DNA of 64,000 nucleotides from Herpetosiphonaceae bacterium (GTDB lineage: Bacteria > Chloroflexota > Chloroflexia > Chloroflexales > Herpetosiphonaceae), in the NCBI GenBank assembly GCA_013538855.1, contig JABXJS010000132.1, positions 1 to 64,000 of the forward strand, read 5' to 3'. The position numbers were made by a program, and so were the translations under genes. The notes below the pieces were generated by a model that saw only the letters and a list, made by a program, of their open reading frames with translations, ran no database searches and was not told where the DNA came from. This document shows positions 1 to 9,525 of this stretch, one piece after another; the first letter of the stretch is position 1, and the number at the start of each line of letters is the position of its first letter.

Positions 1-117
1 ATGCCGTAACGGCCATCTACGGCATGGTTCGGGCTATCCCGCTCGCACCGTACCGACCCTACACGCCACCCGAGCCAATCCTGTGATCTACTGATAATAT
101 TAGTTAGTAATGGGGTT

Positions 118-2031
118 TTGTTATTTAACTTTGAAAAAAATCTTATTAAGATTAATTTTACGATATTTTTATATGTATTTTTGCCTATTACATTTAGGTT
201 TAGTGGTAATAGTAAACAGTGGCTTTTAGTCCAAGTCATTGCTTTGTTATCTGTTGTGTTCACCTTTCACATCTGGCTGATCCCCTTCTACTTTGTGCTC
301 TCGTTCTTCTCGCGCATCCTCAGCGCCTATCGGCCGCGCTGGTCGCCGCTGCTCTATCGTATCTCGCCGGTGCGCTGGGACGAGCTGATCTTGCTGCGGC
401 TGCCCGACCTGCCGGGGCAGCTCGTTAACCTCTACCGCTACGATCCGCACCTCGGGCGCGAGGCCATCCGCGAGGTGGCGCAGCACCGCTACCAGGGCTG
501 GGCCGCTCGCTGGGCCTTGGTGCGCCTGGCCCAGCAGGACGCCGAGGCCGTCCAGTCGCTGCCCGCGCTGGCCGCCTACGCCGAGTCGGTCGACTGGCTC
601 AACGACAGCAGCGACCTGCCCGCGCAGCTCAAGCCTACCCTGCTCACCATGCGCGACATCAGCGCCGAGGTGCGCTCCGCCCTGGCCAGCGACTCGCTCA
701 CCAACCGCGTGCGCCGTCTCCAGCAGGCGCGTCATCTGAGCGACGAGGCGCTGCTGGCGCTGCCAACTCAGGGACTGCGCCTTTCTATCACCGATGTGTC
801 GGGCATGGGCCGCACCCTGCGCGGCGCGCTGATCCGCTGGGGCCAGCTGATCGCGCAGGCCCTGCAGGCCGCCGAGGTCGAGCAGCGCGAGCTGGAGCCG
901 ATCCCGCAGGTCTACATCAGCGACGGCAAGCCGATTCAGCCTGGCGATCGCGCCGACGCCATGGTGCCCTTCAAGGGCCGTCGCCAGCTCTTCCGCGAGC
1001 TGGAGCAGGCCATCGGCGGCGGGCAGGGCGAGCGCGCCACCCTGCTGCTGTTCGGCCAGCGGCGCACTGGCAAGACCTCCGCGCTCCAGCAGCTGCCGCG
1101 TCGCCTTGGCGCACGCTGCATTCCGGTGTTTATCGACCTCCAGCGCTTCGCCTTGGCCGAGTCGGCGGCGGGCATGCTCGCTGGCTGGGCCGCCGCCATC
1201 TGTGAGACGGCCATCCGCCAGCACGTGTTTCTCCAGCCGCCCACAGCCGATGACTTGGTGCAGGAGCCATTTCTGCGCTTCGAGAAGTGGCTCGACGATG
1301 TTGAGTGCGCGCTCGCTCCGCGCCGTCTGCTGCTCTGCCTCGACGAGTTCGAGACGCTGGAGGAGGCGTTTGCTGCGCAGCGCCTCGATCTGCGCGTGCT
1401 GCACATGCTGCGCTCGATCATCCAGAGCCGTCAGCAGATCGACGTGCTGCTGGCTGGCTCGCACGCCATCGACGAGCTGCCGCCGCACTGGGCTAGCGCC
1501 CTCATCACCACTCGTCCGCTGCCGATCAGCTTTCTGGAGCCGTCCGACGCTCGCGAGCTGATCGAGCGCCCGGTCGAGGGCTTCCCGGCCATCTACCGCC
1601 CGGACGCCGTCGCGGCGATCATCGCCGCCACGCGCTGTCAGCCCTACCTTGTCCAGGTGCTCTGCGCGCTGCTCGTCGAGCGCATGAACCGCGCCCGGCG
1701 CATGCCGCCGGAGAGCTTCGTCGAGGCCGCGGATGTCGCCGCCGTCGAGCCGCTGGTCATCGAGCGCGCCAGCGGCCCCTACTTCAGCGATCTCTGGCGC
1801 ACCCAGACCGGCGGCTCGCTCGGCCAGCGCATCCTTGAGCTGCTATCCCGCGCCCCCGACCTCACCTGCTCCAGCGCGCAGATCAAGCAGGCCATCGCCG
1901 CCGATCCCGCCGACCTGCGCGCCGCCGTACGCGTGCTCCTGCGCCGCGAGATCATCGAGCACAGCGGCGCAGATTATCGCATCTGCGTCCCGCTCGTTGC
2001 CGCCTACGTGCGCCAGGAGACACAGTTTTAG
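118..2031 (+). CDS. membrane-anchored AAA/STAND-type ATPase
   Basis: The 637-residue product has two hydrophobic stretches at about residues 10-30 and 33-70, a helical middle region, and a P-loop NTPase domain. Walker A GQRRTGKTS lies near residues 313-321 and Walker B LLLCLDEFE near 405-412. This layout fits the bacterial ATP-binding proteins of the AAA/STAND kind that often sit next to CHAT or caspase-like proteins; no partner or substrate can be read from it. The start is uncertain: TTG at 118 has no clear ribosome site, and the frame stays open back to a stop at 7-9. The first ~125 coding bases are strikingly AT-rich compared with the rest, and they encode exactly the hydrophobic part. 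It stands alone, with a repeat region downstream. Confidence 0.7.
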   Translation: MLFNFEKNLIKINFTIFLYVFLPITFRFSGNSKQWLLVQVIALLSVVFTFHIWLIPFYFVLSFFSRILSAYRPRWSPLLYRISPVRWDELILLRLPDLPGQLVNLYRYDPHLGREAIREVAQHRYQGWAARWALVRLAQQDAEAVQSLPALAAYAESVDWLNDSSDLPAQLKPTLLTMRDISAEVRSALASDSLTNRVRRLQQARHLSDEALLALPTQGLRLSITDVSGMGRTLRGALIRWGQLIAQALQAAEVEQRELEPIPQVYISDGKPIQPGDRADAMVPFKGRRQLFRELEQAIGGGQGERATLLLFGQRRTGKTSALQQLPRRLGARCIPVFIDLQRFALAESAAGMLAGWAAAICETAIRQHVFLQPPTADDLVQEPFLRFEKWLDDVECALAPRRLLLCLDEFETLEEAFAAQRLDLRVLHMLRSIIQSRQQIDVLLAGSHAIDELPPHWASALITTRPLPISFLEPSDARELIERPVEGFPAIYRPDAVAAIIAATRCQPYLVQVLCALLVERMNRARRMPPESFVEAADVAAVEPLVIERASGPYFSDLWRTQTGGSLGQRILELLSRAPDLTCSSAQIKQAIAADPADLRAAVRVLLRREIIEHSGADYRICVPLVAAYVRQETQF

Positions 2032-2088
2032 CCCAACGCAGTGCGGCGGCCTCCATCTGTGCGCCATATGAAAAAGTACGCCGTGCCC

Positions 2089-2151
2089 GGTCGTCAGCCC
2101 GTCCGTTATCAATCCGCACAGCTCAGCGCTCGCACGTCAGGCGCGATTGCC
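2089..2151. repeat. 63-bp direct repeat, copy 1
   Basis: This segment recurs 125 bp downstream at 2214-2276 with a single visible mismatch (GTTATC versus GTCATC). It lies in the gap between the ATPase gene and the U32 gene, where I see no convincing gene. Confidence 0.85.
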
Positions 2152-2213
2152 CAGAGCAGCAATGGTTGCCGCACGCGACTGTGCGTGATTTGGATGAAAC
2201 CTACATCGTGGTT

Positions 2214-2276
2214 GGTCGTCAGCCCGTCCGTCATCAATCCGCACAGCTCAGCGCTCGCACGTCAGGCGCGATTGCC
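2214..2276. repeat. 63-bp direct repeat, copy 2
   Basis: Second copy of the element at 2089-2151, same orientation. The DNA between the copies (2152-2213) is unrelated to the copies. Confidence 0.85.
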
Positions 2277-2372
2277 TAGCGCTGAGGTTGAGCGACCTGG
2301 CGCTGGTGTGCTCCTGAGCGCTCAGCGGCGGGTGGCACGTCGAACGTGCTCCATTCTCCAGTGCTCGGCGTG

Positions 2373-2512
2373 GCTAGCCGACTGCTTTTTCCATCGCACG
2401 GGGGCGTGTGGCTGCGCCGACCAGCGGTGTGGAACATAGCGCGCGGGCCGCTGAGCCGCAGGCGCATGCAGCGGCACGGCGGGCGGCAACCACGGTGGCC
2501 GCATCCAAAAAA
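2373..2512. repeat. 140-bp direct repeat, copy 1
   Basis: The segment begins GCTAGCCGACTGC and ends with GCATCC and an A-run. It recurs at 2538-2677 with a 165-bp offset and only a handful of mismatches. Overlapping open frames on both strands in this region look alike only because the DNA is duplicated. Confidence 0.85.
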
Positions 2513-2537
2513 ACGCAGCTGTGAGGGATGCGGATGC

Positions 2538-2677
2538 GCTAGCCGACTGCTTTTTCCATCGCACGGGGGCGTGTGGCTGCGCCGACCTGCGGTGTGGAAC
2601 ATAGCGCGCGGGCCGCTGAGCCGCAGGCGCATGCGGCGGCACGGCGGGCGGCAACCTCGATGGCCGCATCCAAAAAA
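2538..2677. repeat. 140-bp direct repeat, copy 2
   Basis: Second copy of the 2373-2512 element, ending 67 bp before the stop codon of the U32 gene. It may form part of that gene's transcription end region, but no clear T-tract hairpin is seen. Confidence 0.85.
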
Positions 2678-2744
2678 TACATCTTTTGCGAGGCATAAAA
2701 GTGCGCCGCCAGGGCCAAGCCTCGGCGGCGCGCTGCGGTGAATA

Positions 2745-5264
2745 CTACTGCATCAGCGGGATGCGCAGGTAGTCGTCGGGGACGAAGAGGCTGCCGACGG
2801 TGGTGCCCTGCGGGGCGATCTGCTTGAGCTGCGCGCTGAGCCAGGCGCTCGTCTGCACGTCGGCCAGCGTGGCGGCGAAGGCGCTGGTGATCTGCGCAGC
2901 CTGCGCGCCGCTCTCGTGGACGAACTCCAGCCGGAAGTGGCGGATGCCCGCGCTGCGCCACTCGTCGAGGTGCTGGTCCGCCGTCTGCGCCTCGGCTCCG
3001 AACACCGTGTTGCGGCAGCCAACGTCGGCCATCACCGGATGCTCGCGGCCATTGACATCGCGCAGGGCCACGCGGTGCTGCTCGCAGGGGTGGCCGCAGT
3101 CCTTGAAGCTGGTGCCGCTGGAGAGGAAGCGGCAGAACACGCAGTGCTCGGTGTGGAACACCGGCAGGTGCTGGTAGGCGATGGCCTCGACCTGCGCTGG
3201 CCCGAGCGTGCGCGCGAGGTCGGCCACCTGCGCCGCGTTGAGATCGTGGGTCGGCGTGACGCGCTGGAGGCCCTGCTGGAGGTAGAGCTGCGCCGCAACG
3301 GTGTTGGCCGCGTTGAGGCTGAAGTCGCCGATCAGCGGCGGGTGCTCCTCGGCCTGCAGCGCCTGCAGCAGCCCGCTGGAGCGCACTACGATCTCACAGC
3401 CAAGCTTGAGCAAAAAGCGCACGACGCGCTGCTCGCTGGGCTTGAGCACGCGCGGGCTGGCGACGCGCGCCACAATGCCCGCCGCCTGAATCTGCTCGAC
3501 CGCCGGGCGCAGCCCGTACAGCTCCAGGTAGTCCAGCGTGATGCTGGCGGGCCGCAGCGGCAGCACCGCCGCCAGCTGCTCTGGCGTGCGCACCAGCACG
3601 TGCAGCTGCGGCGCGGCGCTGGGAGCCTCGGCGCGGGGCGTGTAGGTGCGCGCCTGCTCCAGCAGCGGCAGCGGATCGTTGATCTGGCGCGCGAGCGGCT
3701 GGCTCTGGCGAGCGATCAGCGCGGCGACGGCATCGCGGCGCAGCGTGTTGAGCAGCGAGACGGGGCCGAAGGGCTGGCCCTGCGCGTCCAGCTCCAGCGC
3801 GGCCAGCGCATACGGCGTGTTGCCGAGGCGGCCAAACTGCTCGCGCAGCGCCGCGACGCTGAGCGCGCGATTCTGCGACGGCTCCAGCGGCTGCTCCGAC
3901 TGCACCGTGACGCTGATGTCCGGCTGCTCCACGAGGCTCCACGTGGCCTGGAGCGGCTGGCCGACGTGGGCCGTGACCTGCACGTGCAGCGGCTGCTTGT
4001 GCACCGGCGCGCTGGCGGCGGTGAAGGGCCGCGCCAGCTTGTCGAGGTCGGGGTCGTCGCTGCGCCACACGAGGTCGCCAGGGCGGATGCGGCGGAAGTT
4101 GAGCGCGCCGTGCTTGAAGTGCAGCTCGATGCGCTTGGCGTTGAGCTGTGCCACCTGGTACACGCGCCCGCCCTCCTCTGGCTCCTCGGGGCTGCGCCAG
4201 TCGGCGGCGTCGAACACGAGGCCATCGCCAGGCTTGAGCGGCGCGATGGCGTTGGCGGCGCTTGGCTCGATGATCACGCTGCTGCCGCCCACCTGCGCCA
4301 CCTGGCCCAGCAGCACCCCGCGGTGGCGCGGCGAGCGCCCGCTGACGACCTGCTGATGGTTGGTGCCGCTGATGAAGTGCGCGCCCAGCCCGCGCGAGTA
4401 CACCTGCTCTAGCTCAATCGCGGTGTGCGCATCCACGTGCACATCGTGACCGGCCCAGGCCGCGTCGACGGCCTCGCGGTAGGCGCGCGTCGTTAGCGCG
4501 ACGTAGTTCGCATCCTTGTAGCGCCCCTCGATCTTGAGCGCCGACACGCCGATGGCGACCAGCTCGGGCACCTGCTCCAGCGCGTAGAGATCGCCAGGCG
4601 ACAGCAGGTAGCGCGCGGCTCCCAGCGGGCGCAGCTCGTCGTCGACGATCAGCTCGTAGGGCAGGCGGCAGGCCTGGGCGCACTGGCCGCGGTTGGCCGA
4701 GCGCCCGCCCCACGCCTCCGACGAGAAGCACTGGCCGGAGTACGAGACGCACAGCGCGCCGTGGACGAACACCTCTAGCTCGCAGTCGGTCTGGGCGCGG
4801 ATGGTGCGGATATCGTCGAGCGCCAGCTCGCGCGCCAGCACCACGCGGGTGACGCCGAACTGCTGCGCGAAGGCCACGCCCTCGGCGCTGCTGATGCTCA
4901 TCTGGGTGCTGCCGTGGATCTCCAGCTCGGGCGCGATCTGGCGGGCGAGCTTGGCCACGCCGACATCCTGCACGATGATCGAGTCGGCGTCGGCGGCGGC
5001 GATGGCGGCCAGTGCTGCGGTGGCGGCGGCCAGCTCGTGCTCAAAGACGAGGGTGTTGAACGTCACATAGCCCTTGACGCCGCGCTGATGCAGCGTGCGC
5101 ATCACCTCGGGCAGCTCCTGCAGTGTAAAGCCCACCTTGGCGCGCGCCGTAAAGTGGTTCAGCCCAAAGTAGACCGCGTCGGCCCCGGCCTCGATGGCCG
5201 CCTGGAGCTGCGGCCAGTACCCTGCCGGACTCATAATCTCCGGCTTTATCGCTTGGTGCTTCAT
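2745..5264 (-). CDS. peptidase U32 family protein, RlhA-like
   Basis: The 839-residue product starts with the U32 TIM-barrel opening (PEIMSPAGYWPQLQAAIEAG) and carries the family signature EVFVHGALCVSYSGQC followed by SANRGQCAQACR near residues 165-205. A long middle region matches the DUF3656 insert of the larger U32 proteins. The C-terminal Cys-rich block (HTEHCVFCRFLSSG, DCGHPCEQH, ADVGCRNTVF) is the usual end of this subgroup. Family members include E. coli RlhA, which makes 5-hydroxycytidine in 23S rRNA, and the clustered cysteines are known or presumed to hold an Fe-S centre. RNA hydroxylation is therefore more likely than proteolysis, by family inference only. ATG at 5264 is a good start in position, but its ribosome site is weak. 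It appears monocistronic. Confidence 0.9.
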   Translation of the reverse strand: MKHQAIKPEIMSPAGYWPQLQAAIEAGADAVYFGLNHFTARAKVGFTLQELPEVMRTLHQRGVKGYVTFNTLVFEHELAAATAALAAIAAADADSIIVQDVGVAKLARQIAPELEIHGSTQMSISSAEGVAFAQQFGVTRVVLARELALDDIRTIRAQTDCELEVFVHGALCVSYSGQCFSSEAWGGRSANRGQCAQACRLPYELIVDDELRPLGAARYLLSPGDLYALEQVPELVAIGVSALKIEGRYKDANYVALTTRAYREAVDAAWAGHDVHVDAHTAIELEQVYSRGLGAHFISGTNHQQVVSGRSPRHRGVLLGQVAQVGGSSVIIEPSAANAIAPLKPGDGLVFDAADWRSPEEPEEGGRVYQVAQLNAKRIELHFKHGALNFRRIRPGDLVWRSDDPDLDKLARPFTAASAPVHKQPLHVQVTAHVGQPLQATWSLVEQPDISVTVQSEQPLEPSQNRALSVAALREQFGRLGNTPYALAALELDAQGQPFGPVSLLNTLRRDAVAALIARQSQPLARQINDPLPLLEQARTYTPRAEAPSAAPQLHVLVRTPEQLAAVLPLRPASITLDYLELYGLRPAVEQIQAAGIVARVASPRVLKPSEQRVVRFLLKLGCEIVVRSSGLLQALQAEEHPPLIGDFSLNAANTVAAQLYLQQGLQRVTPTHDLNAAQVADLARTLGPAQVEAIAYQHLPVFHTEHCVFCRFLSSGTSFKDCGHPCEQHRVALRDVNGREHPVMADVGCRNTVFGAEAQTADQHLDEWRSAGIRHFRLEFVHESGAQAAQITSAFAATLADVQTSAWLSAQLKQIAPQGTTVGSLFVPDDYLRIPLMQ

Positions 5265-5300
5265 GCGTTGTCTATCCTAGCAATGGTGGCTGGTATCAAG

Positions 5301-5319
5301 CGTGGGCGTTGCGCCCACG
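5301..5319 (-). terminator. 8-bp GC hairpin between CHAT gene and U32 gene
   Basis: CGTGGGCG and CGCCCACG pair perfectly around a 3-nt loop. The hairpin lies in the 290-bp gap between two genes on the minus strand, where it could end CHAT transcription or sit in the U32 leader. There is no long T-run, so terminator function is uncertain. Confidence 0.35.
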
Positions 5320-5554
5320 TCTCAACCGTCTGATGGTGCCGCGCCAGCTACGTCGGCGGGCATTATTGTTAAGTCCTATTGTAGCAGGAGTCGCGCAGTG
5401 TGCAGGCAAAGGATTGTCAATTATGGATTGAAAAAGGCCCTGCGTGCGCTGACGGTCGGCGTGCAGCAGTGTCTGGCTGTGCATGGTTGGGCGCAGGGCT
5501 ACGGCTGTGCTGTTCACGACCCGCTGATGAACAGCGCCGCGCTTGAGTGTTGGG

Positions 5555-8401
5555 CTACTGTCCGAAGCCACAGAAGCTAAAACCGGCCCAGATGAGCGGC
5601 TGGAGCATAGCTGGTTCGTCGGCGTGGCGCTCGAGCCAGCGGCGCTGCATGTGGGCGAGGGCGATGACGCTATCGCTATGCTCCTGCATACACTGGTAGA
5701 GCAGCTCGACCATCTGCGGCTGGAGCTCGTCGTCAACACTCCAGACGTTAGCGATGACACCAGCGGCTCCGGCGGCCAGGAACGCACGATTGAGGCTGAT
5801 AATCTCTTCTCCGGAGAGTACTGTGGCGGCGGCTCCCTGGCAGAGCGAGAGGATGACGAGCATACCATCGAGCTTCAGCTGCGCGATATCGCTATAGCGC
5901 AGACGATCAGCGGTAAGCGCAATAAACGCCTGCTCCTCGCTGTCGGCCACCAGTTGCCCGTGGCTGGCGATGTGGAATATACGGTATGCGCTGAGCTGAC
6001 CGTTGGCGCTCAACGTTTCTAGCTGTGTACTACTTAGCGTTTGGGCGTCGAGGGCATGGAACGGAAGCGGCTGCTGCTGGAGCACCTGCCACTCCGCTGA
6101 CACAAAGTCGAGCGGCTCAAGCTCCGCATCTTGAAATAGTGAGCAGCCGACAAATAGGCCGCCGTGTTGCTGTGGTGGTGCAGGTTTGGCCACCTGCCAT
6201 AAGCGCAGGCTGGGGATGATCTGGAGGTAGGCTTGCTGACAGAGCCTGCCGCGATCTGTGTACAGCGCAGCCCAAGCCAGACGATGCATCGCACCAACGG
6301 GCACAATCAGCAGGTGCTGGTCAGGATGCAGCTGGGACTGAACAGCTGGTGGCAGGAGGAGCTGGCTGATTTTTTGCAACCTGCTGTTGTCGATGCCGCC
6401 GTACATATACAGCTCGTGCTGCTGACTGCTGGCTTGTTCAAGCAGGTCGCGGTTGGATGCGGTAAGCGGAGCCGTAGCGACATCAACGTCCGTGGCGGTG
6501 ATGCTGATGATAAACAAGGTGTCCTGAACGTTGAGGTATACCAGCGCCATCCAGCGCTTGAAGCGCTGGCGACAGCGTGCGCGAAACTGCTTAAGGTCAA
6601 AGGCTGCGAGTTGGCTTTGGCGGTTCACCAGCGTGTTGCGCTGCTGACTGCGCAGAATGCTTGGAATATGCGCTGAAGTACTGCTAGTATCGACCAAGGC
6701 GCTGGTGAGCAGATGGCGATGCTGTAAGCCTGAGCGCTTCAATGAGTTGAGCAACGTCAATGCGCGCTGCTCCTCGCTAAAGCTGAGGGCGGTTTCAATA
6801 TTCCCTTGGCTTAACGCAAGCTCTAGGGCTTGGGCATACATCGCGGTGGCCTGCATGAAAATTTGGCTTGATGTATGCTCGTCGATCAGCGAGAGCCGGA
6901 GGAGTGCCACCAGCGAGTTAGCCTGCTGAAAGGCGTTGAGCGCAACTCCCCACTGGTAGCGAGCCATGGCGCAGCGGGCGCGGGCGTAGGCGCTGCGCCA
7001 TGCAAGGTGGGGCCGACTTGCAAAATATGTTTCTACAGCCGTAAAAGCGTGCTCTGCACGATCAATGTGGCCCTGCTCCAAGTAAACGAGGCCAATTTCA
7101 AAGCGACACTCGGCGGCTTTGGGTTCGTTGTGGCACAGATCAAAGAGCTGGACTGCTGTATCAAAGGCTTCCAGCGCTGCTGCGGTTTGCCCGAGCTTGG
7201 AGTAGGCCAGCGCGATCAGATAGTGATAGTCGGCTAGATCATTGCGGCTAGCCAGATCGACCACATCGGCATAGATCGAGGTGAGCAGCTCGATTGCCGC
7301 TGTTGCATGCTCGGCCGTATTGTGATCGATCAGCACAATCGCCTGATTAAACTGGCAGTCCATGCGCATAGCTGGCAAATTCTGGGCAGCGTAGGCTAGC
7401 TCGAGCTGCTTATAGATCGCGAGGGCGTCCTGGTAAAAGCCGCCATAGTGCATAATGATGGCGGTATTGAGCTGACAACCAAGGACATATTTGGGGTGCT
7501 GCAGGTGCTTGTACATGCGCTGAGCGCTGATCAATAACTCTAGCGCATCACCATAGCGCCCAACTCGGCTAAGCGCCAGTCCATAGTTTTTTGTGCAGGC
7601 GGCCACAAGATAAACGAGGCGATGCTTACAAGCGAGCTGCCGCGCCCGCTGCGTATCGCTCACTGCCGCCGCGAAGAGATCGAGGCGCTGCCACAGCCAT
7701 GCCCGATCAAACAAGCAGCGCACGACCTCGGGCAGCTTGCGCTGCCTTATCAGCATAGGGAGTGCTTGGGAGAAGGCTGCCCCAGCCTGTGCATACATGC
7801 CAGCGTAGGTATATACCACCCCGCACATATGCCGCCAACGCGCCTGGTCTAGTTCTGAGCCGGTGTGCTCGATGCAATCTTTGAGCGCAGGTGTATTGAC
7901 CAATGCTAGCGCCTCGGCTTTGCGACCATTGAGCGCCAGATGCATACCGCGCTGGATCTGCGTGCGGGCGGCCTCCAGCGGCTGATCGACCTTCTCGTAG
8001 GCGTTGATCAGCTCGAGCCAGGCTGTTTGCAGGCTCATGCCTTCGCCGAGGAGATACCGCCCAAACAGCTGTGCACGGCGGCAGTGGAGCACGTGAAGAT
8101 CGGCCCCCAGCGCTGAAAAAAACTGCTGCGCTGTGCTTAGATAGCGCAGCGCTTGATGTGGACGCTGGCGGATGAGCAGTGCTACGCCGAAAGCATGATC
8201 AAACCATGGGTTGGTGTGGCTGGCAATGCCAAGGCTACGTAGCGACTTGATTGCTGCCAGTGGCTGTGTTTCAGCCTTCGCTACAAGCGTAGGGTACCAT
8301 TCGGGAGCGTGAAATTCCAATTGATCCTCCTCAATCAATGTACGTCGCGAGCCTTGGCTGCGGCCCTGTGTTGCTGGTAGGCTGTGCTCATACTGAATCA
8401 T
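5555..8401 (-). CDS. TPR-CHAT (caspase-like) protein, module 1
   Basis: The 948-residue product is a long array of helical TPR-like repeats (about residues 30-560), a linker, and a C-terminal CHAT domain (about 650-948). The CHAT catalytic dyad is visible as His814 in HIASHG and Cys854 in LSLCQGA, with the typical GAAGVIANVWSVDDE strand after it. CHAT domains are clan CD cysteine proteases related to caspases and separase; TPR-CHAT proteins usually sense a partner through the TPR part. There is no signal peptide, so it should act in the cytoplasm. It is transcribed away from the sigma gene at 8609 across a 207-bp shared promoter region. Its closest counterpart here is the TPR-CHAT gene at 12100. 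ATG at 8401 lacks a strong ribosome site. Confidence 0.85.
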   Translation of the reverse strand: MIQYEHSLPATQGRSQGSRRTLIEEDQLEFHAPEWYPTLVAKAETQPLAAIKSLRSLGIASHTNPWFDHAFGVALLIRQRPHQALRYLSTAQQFFSALGADLHVLHCRRAQLFGRYLLGEGMSLQTAWLELINAYEKVDQPLEAARTQIQRGMHLALNGRKAEALALVNTPALKDCIEHTGSELDQARWRHMCGVVYTYAGMYAQAGAAFSQALPMLIRQRKLPEVVRCLFDRAWLWQRLDLFAAAVSDTQRARQLACKHRLVYLVAACTKNYGLALSRVGRYGDALELLISAQRMYKHLQHPKYVLGCQLNTAIIMHYGGFYQDALAIYKQLELAYAAQNLPAMRMDCQFNQAIVLIDHNTAEHATAAIELLTSIYADVVDLASRNDLADYHYLIALAYSKLGQTAAALEAFDTAVQLFDLCHNEPKAAECRFEIGLVYLEQGHIDRAEHAFTAVETYFASRPHLAWRSAYARARCAMARYQWGVALNAFQQANSLVALLRLSLIDEHTSSQIFMQATAMYAQALELALSQGNIETALSFSEEQRALTLLNSLKRSGLQHRHLLTSALVDTSSTSAHIPSILRSQQRNTLVNRQSQLAAFDLKQFRARCRQRFKRWMALVYLNVQDTLFIISITATDVDVATAPLTASNRDLLEQASSQQHELYMYGGIDNSRLQKISQLLLPPAVQSQLHPDQHLLIVPVGAMHRLAWAALYTDRGRLCQQAYLQIIPSLRLWQVAKPAPPQQHGGLFVGCSLFQDAELEPLDFVSAEWQVLQQQPLPFHALDAQTLSSTQLETLSANGQLSAYRIFHIASHGQLVADSEEQAFIALTADRLRYSDIAQLKLDGMLVILSLCQGAAATVLSGEEIISLNRAFLAAGAAGVIANVWSVDDELQPQMVELLYQCMQEHSDSVIALAHMQRRWLERHADEPAMLQPLIWAGFSFCGFGQ

Positions 8402-8469
8402 ACCGTACTTTTGCTGAACAATGGTCCAGACACGATCATAACAGGCGGTTGGAGGCTGGCTCGCAGAGC

Positions 8470-8504
8470 TTGACAGGGAACTTTGAGCATGCTTAAGTTA
8501 AGCA
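8470..8504 (+). promoter_or_regulatory. candidate promoter and palindromic operator of sigma module 1
   Basis: TTGACA at 8470-8475 is followed 17 bp later by a weak -10-like TTAAGT (8493-8498). A near-perfect palindrome, TGCTTAA-G-TTAAGCA (8490-8504), covers that -10. A GGGAAC just after the -35 also resembles an ECF-type -35 box, so autoregulation is possible. The region is shared with the divergent CHAT gene. Confidence 0.4.
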
Positions 8505-8608
8505 CGCGCTGTCTTTTTATCAGCAGCATAGTGAACGCGCTACAGGGTTTATGCTGCGATGGTACTGTAGTGTTGTTCGCGACAGCATACATGAGCAGGA
8601 GTTAGTAT

Positions 8609-9373
8609 ATGGCGCTATCACAGCAAGAGGAGTTAGACGGTTTTGTGAGCCAGGCGGCGGCGCAGCTTGGGGTTGATCCAGCAGCGCTGCGCGAGGAGTG
8701 TCAGGCGGTTTTGCACTCGCTACCGCCCTATGCTCCGGATGGCCCATTGGCACGTGATGACCAACTCCAGGAGGTCCGTGACACATTCTGTACCTATGTG
8801 TGGCCGCTCAAGCACCCAGAGCATGGCCAGCATCAAGCTGCCTACGATGCCCTGATGGATATGATCCAGCAGAAGGTCAAAACAACGATCTATATGTTGA
8901 GCGACCGTTCTTTGGAGTTGACCGATTTTTACCAAGAGGTGCTGATTGAGGTCTTTAGCTCGCTCGATTCATTTAGCTATCGTTCGCAGTTTAAAACGTG
9001 GGTTGGCGCTGTGGCGGCGCGTACAATTGCGCGTGTGCTGCGCACAGCGCGGGCGAAAAAACGCAGTGCGCACCTTGTCGCGCTCGATCTACCCGAGGCC
9101 CAAGCGCTGCCAGACGATAGCTCGCCGCGTGTAGAGGATCAGGCGGTAATCCAGGATATGATCGGCTATATTAAAATGCGCCTACGCACAACTGCCGATC
9201 AGCGCCTGCTGATTGTATTTGAGAAGTGGTACGAAGATGATCTGGCGCTCTATCAAATTGCGGCCCTGCTCAAGCTCAGCCAACCGCGTGTTTCGGGGCT
9301 GCGCCAGCAGCTGCTCAAGCTGCTTAAGGCTGATCAACACATTGTGCAGTGGTTCGATACAATGCTGCCGTAG
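8609..9373 (+). CDS. sigma-70/ECF-like RNA polymerase sigma factor, module 1
   Basis: The 254-residue product has a ~90-residue N-terminal extension, then a region 2-like segment (DFYQEVLIEVFSSLDSF, then SQFKTWVGAVAARTIARVLR) and a C-terminal helix-turn-helix like region 4 (LALYQIAALLKLSQPRVSGL). The order and length match ECF-type alternative sigma factors. GGAG sits upstream of ATG 8609 (AGCAGGAGTTAGTAT). It is divergent from the TPR-CHAT gene and is followed by the zinc-finger gene at 9526, its likely regulator. The long extension before region 2 is unusual and may bind the partner. Target promoters cannot be read from the sequence. Confidence 0.8.
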   Translation: MALSQQEELDGFVSQAAAQLGVDPAALREECQAVLHSLPPYAPDGPLARDDQLQEVRDTFCTYVWPLKHPEHGQHQAAYDALMDMIQQKVKTTIYMLSDRSLELTDFYQEVLIEVFSSLDSFSYRSQFKTWVGAVAARTIARVLRTARAKKRSAHLVALDLPEAQALPDDSSPRVEDQAVIQDMIGYIKMRLRTTADQRLLIVFEKWYEDDLALYQIAALLKLSQPRVSGLRQQLLKLLKADQHIVQWFDTMLP

Positions 9374-9525
9374 AAGCCCCAGTGTTGCGCGCGTATGCAT
9401 GAATACTTTTGCTCCCAATATGCTACTGTATGTATGAGGGGATTAAATGCCATTGCGAAACGCTGAGAGTTGGTATGCCCGCTGAAACGTTAATCTTTAT
9501 TATTGCTGGAGGGAAGTAGAAGCGT

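Noticed and set aside
247-1488. 413-residue minus-strand open frame opposite the ATPase gene
   Set aside because: It mirrors the GC-rich codon pattern of the real gene, has no ribosome site and no recognisable domain.
2089-2677. CRISPR-like array
   Set aside because: Units are 63 and 140 bp, only two copies each, with no regular spacers and no cas genes nearby.
2916-4412. 498-residue plus-strand open frame opposite the U32 gene
   Set aside because: Arg/Ala/Gly/Leu-rich shadow of a clear U32 gene; no motif.
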